From positions 124,001 to 188,000 of the forward strand of contig JAOPKE010000002.1 of the NCBI GenBank assembly GCA_025517465.1: DNA of 64,000 nucleotides. The letters run 5' to 3'. Both the position numbers and the translations under genes were made by a program. The notes under the pieces were generated by a model. It was not told the DNA's origin and made no database searches. It saw nothing but the letters and a program-made list of their open reading frames with translations. This DNA comes from Halobacteria archaeon HArc-gm2 (GTDB lineage Archaea; Halobacteriota; Halobacteria; Halobacteriales; Haloarculaceae). Positions 62,142 to 64,000 of the stretch are shown piece by piece (within the stretch, counting starts at the first letter, position 1; each line of letters starts with the position of its first letter).

Positions 62142-63380
62142 ATGACTGACGACGGCACCGACACGACCGGCGCACCGACGCGACGAGAGACGATCAAGTA
62201 CGGCGGGGCGATAGTCGCCGGCGGCCTGCTGGCCGGCTGTTCGGGCAGCGAGTCCGCGCCCGCGACCGACGACGCCTCGACGGCCACCGAGACGGGGACC
62301 CAGCGAGCGACCGAGACGGCGGCAGAAACGGACACCGAAGCCACTTCGTACTCGGTGACCATGTCGCCCGTGGGCGAGGTGACCTTCGAGTCGCCGCCCG
62401 AGACCGTCTTCACGCGGCTCACTCACCACGCCGACATGGCGTTCGCGCTCGGCCACGGGGACGACGTCACGGCGATGCACGCGCCGGACTACTACGACGG
62501 TCTCTGGAACCAGTACGTCGAACGGCTCCCCGGCGTCACGCTGGACTGGACCGGGCTGTACTCCTCCTGGAAACCGAGCAAAGAGAAGCTGTACCAACTC
62601 GACAGCGACCTCCACCTCGCCGACCCCGCGTGGATCACGCAGCAAGAGAGCTGGGACCGCGCGGACGTCGACGAGATCGCCGAGAACGTCTCCCCGTGGT
62701 TCGGCAACTCGCTCAGCGACATCCACCGCGAACCGACCGGCGAGTGGGCCGACGACTACGAGTACTACGGCCTCTGGGAGCAGTTCGAACTCGTCGCCGA
62801 AGTGTTCCGCGAGCGAGCGCGCTACGAGGAACTCGCCGCCGTGCGCGAGGAACTCCGCTCGACGATCGACGCCGACCTCCCGGCCGAGTCAGAGCGCCCG
62901 ACGGCGGTGATGATCGCCGCCGCCGACATCCAGGAGATCTACACGTACACGATGAACACGCCGGGGTTCCTGACGGCACACACCCGTCCGCTCGGGCCCC
63001 GGGACGCCTTCGACGGAAGCGTCGAGAGCAACTCCGTCGTCGACTTCGAGGCGCTCCTGGACGCGGACCCCGAGGTCATCCTCCACCTCGGCGGGATGGA
63101 ACCGAACACGAACATGGCCGACCGCCGCGTCGCCTTCGCGGAGGACCCGGTCGCGTCGGAGATCACCGCCGTGAAGAACGACCGCGTCTACGCGCAGGGC
63201 GCCCGCTACCAGGGACCGATTCTCAACCTCTTCCAGCTGGAGATGACGGCCAAACAGCTCTACCCCGACGTCTTCGGCGAGTGGCCGACCTACGAGAACG
63301 GTCCGTACCCGGAGATTCCCGAGGACGAGCAGCTGTTCGACCGCCAGCGAGTCGCCGACGCGATCAACGGCGAGTTCTGA
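62142..63380 (+). CDS. Iron-type ABC substrate-binding lipoprotein (paralogue 3)
   Basis: A 412-residue solute receptor, closest to paralogue 2. The Tat/lipobox signal is RRETIKYGGAIVAGGLLAGC, with a Thr/Glu linker and the family core MSPVGEVTFESPPETVF, YQGPILNLFQLEMTAKQLYPDVFGEWPTYE and QLFDRQRVADAINGEF. The start MTDDGTDTTG is 2 bases after the previous stop, so the two genes form an operon. It has no operator of its own. The three proteins may bind different chelates and share one permease and ATPase. Confidence 0.85.
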   Translation: MTDDGTDTTGAPTRRETIKYGGAIVAGGLLAGCSGSESAPATDDASTATETGTQRATETAAETDTEATSYSVTMSPVGEVTFESPPETVFTRLTHHADMAFALGHGDDVTAMHAPDYYDGLWNQYVERLPGVTLDWTGLYSSWKPSKEKLYQLDSDLHLADPAWITQQESWDRADVDEIAENVSPWFGNSLSDIHREPTGEWADDYEYYGLWEQFELVAEVFRERARYEELAAVREELRSTIDADLPAESERPTAVMIAAADIQEIYTYTMNTPGFLTAHTRPLGPRDAFDGSVESNSVVDFEALLDADPEVILHLGGMEPNTNMADRRVAFAEDPVASEITAVKNDRVYAQGARYQGPILNLFQLEMTAKQLYPDVFGEWPTYENGPYPEIPEDEQLFDRQRVADAINGEF

Positions 63381-63410
63381 AGGCGCTCGCTCGCGCTCCT
63401 GGCAGACCGT

Positions 63411-64000
63411 TCAGTCGTCGCCGGCGACCGCGGGCTCGACCGGCTCCGCAGCCGCCCAGGCCTCGCGGAACCGGTCTTCGAGCCGGTCGGCGAGGTCGTC
63501 GTCGCGCACCAGCACTGCCCCCAGCCGCTCGCCGTCGGTGAACGGCGTCGGGACACTCAGATACACCGCGTCGCGGTCGAGCACGTCGTACGTGAGGTTG
63601 ATCCCGGTCGTCGTTCGGACCGCGAAGTCGGGCGCGTCGGCGACGGCTCGCGCCAGCTGGTCGGTCGGCGTCCGGTCGATAAGTTCGGGCGTCGTCAACA
63701 GTTTCACCTCCAGGTCGGTCCGAACCAGGTCCGCGTAGGCCGCTATCTCGTCCCGGTAGGCCTCCAGCGACGCCTCCTGATACGGCGCGGCGACGACCGA
63801 CAGCAGCGACTCCTGGGCGGCGTCGAACTGCTCGCCCATCCCGGCGACGGCGTCCTCGCTCCCGATCGGGATCGACCAGAAGCGACTCTCGCTCGGGACC
63901 GCGGTCGAGAGTTCGGCGCTCACGTCTGCCGCGACCTGTTCGTACCTGGCCCGCTCCTCCCGGAGGGCGGCGCGTCGTTCGTCGAGGAGCCGGTCGACCG
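63411..64000 (-). CDS. TrmB-like transcription regulator (5' end outside window)
   Basis: The frame is open to the right edge. The visible part has an N-terminal coiled coil (VDRLLDERRAALREERARYEQV), then FWSIPIGSEDAVAGMGEQFDAAQESLLSVVA and YRDEIAAYADLVRTDLEVKLLTTPELIDRTP, as in the C-terminal ligand-binding part of TrmB-family regulators. The DNA-binding head would be off the right edge. It converges on paralogue 3, with 30 bases between the stops. A link to the iron island is possible, but TrmB proteins usually sense sugars, so this is uncertain. Confidence 0.6.
   Translation of the reverse strand, partial: VDRLLDERRAALREERARYEQVAADVSAELSTAVPSESRFWSIPIGSEDAVAGMGEQFDAAQESLLSVVAAPYQEASLEAYRDEIAAYADLVRTDLEVKLLTTPELIDRTPTDQLARAVADAPDFAVRTTTGINLTYDVLDRDAVYLSVPTPFTDGERLGAVLVRDDDLADRLEDRFREAWAAAEPVEPAVAGDD

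Overview
The window is a stretch of a haloarchaeal chromosome. The signs are high G+C, proteins very rich in Asp and Glu, archaeal genes (S6e, NucS, CetZ, CheF, ArlCE to ArlJ), twin-arginine lipoproteins, and TATA boxes about 25-30 nt before start codons with little or no leader. The gene order (che and arl genes in one block, fused arlCE) fits the Haloarcula/Halomicrobium/Halosimplex relatives; I cannot name the species.

Layout. 0-12.6 kb: the 3' end of a GH3 glucosidase, two thiol-redox proteins, a membrane protein, convergent mutS and nucS, two small conserved haloarchaeal proteins, a methyltransferase, an M29-type aminopeptidase, a dUTPase-like protein, ribosomal protein S6e and a small partner. 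12.7-36.5 kb: one motility island. It holds cheF2; the coupled minus-strand operon cheB-cheA-cheR-HEAT-cheF1; cheW; a RAD55/KaiC-like ATPase; a winged-helix regulator and a small membrane protein; an archaellin; three poorly known genes including a large Gly-rich multispanning membrane protein; cheY-cheC-cheD; and the operon arlCE-arlF-arlG-arlH-arlI-arlJ. CheA/CheW/CheY form the signalling core, CheB/CheR/CheD adapt receptors, CheC removes phosphate from CheY-P, CheF links CheY-P to the ArlCE switch, and ArlH/I/J drive assembly and rotation. No receptor gene and no prepilin peptidase gene is in the window.

37.6-50.9 kb: mixed genes, including a MazG-like pyrophosphatase, a two-repeat LEA2 protein, CetZ, a secreted lipase-like protein, a DHH phosphoesterase, a universal stress protein, an AEC transporter, ThiE, a self-inhibited-type Fic protein and an APH-type kinase. 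50.9-57.4 kb: a coupled ABC exporter/lipoprotein operon, a multidrug-type ABC exporter, an SDR oxidoreductase, a cupin and a membrane hydrolase. 57.5-63.4 kb: an iron/siderophore-type uptake island with three paralogous substrate-binding lipoproteins around one ATPase and one permease, marked by four TTAGG-type palindromes that look like DtxR-family operators. A TrmB-like regulator gene runs off the right end.

The most unusual feature is a family of non-coding elements with long imperfect inverted repeats: two full copies (36657-37479 and 45567-46066) and one apparent half copy (2835-3050). They carry nested short hairpins, and the larger copy has two different exact 55-bp tandem duplications.
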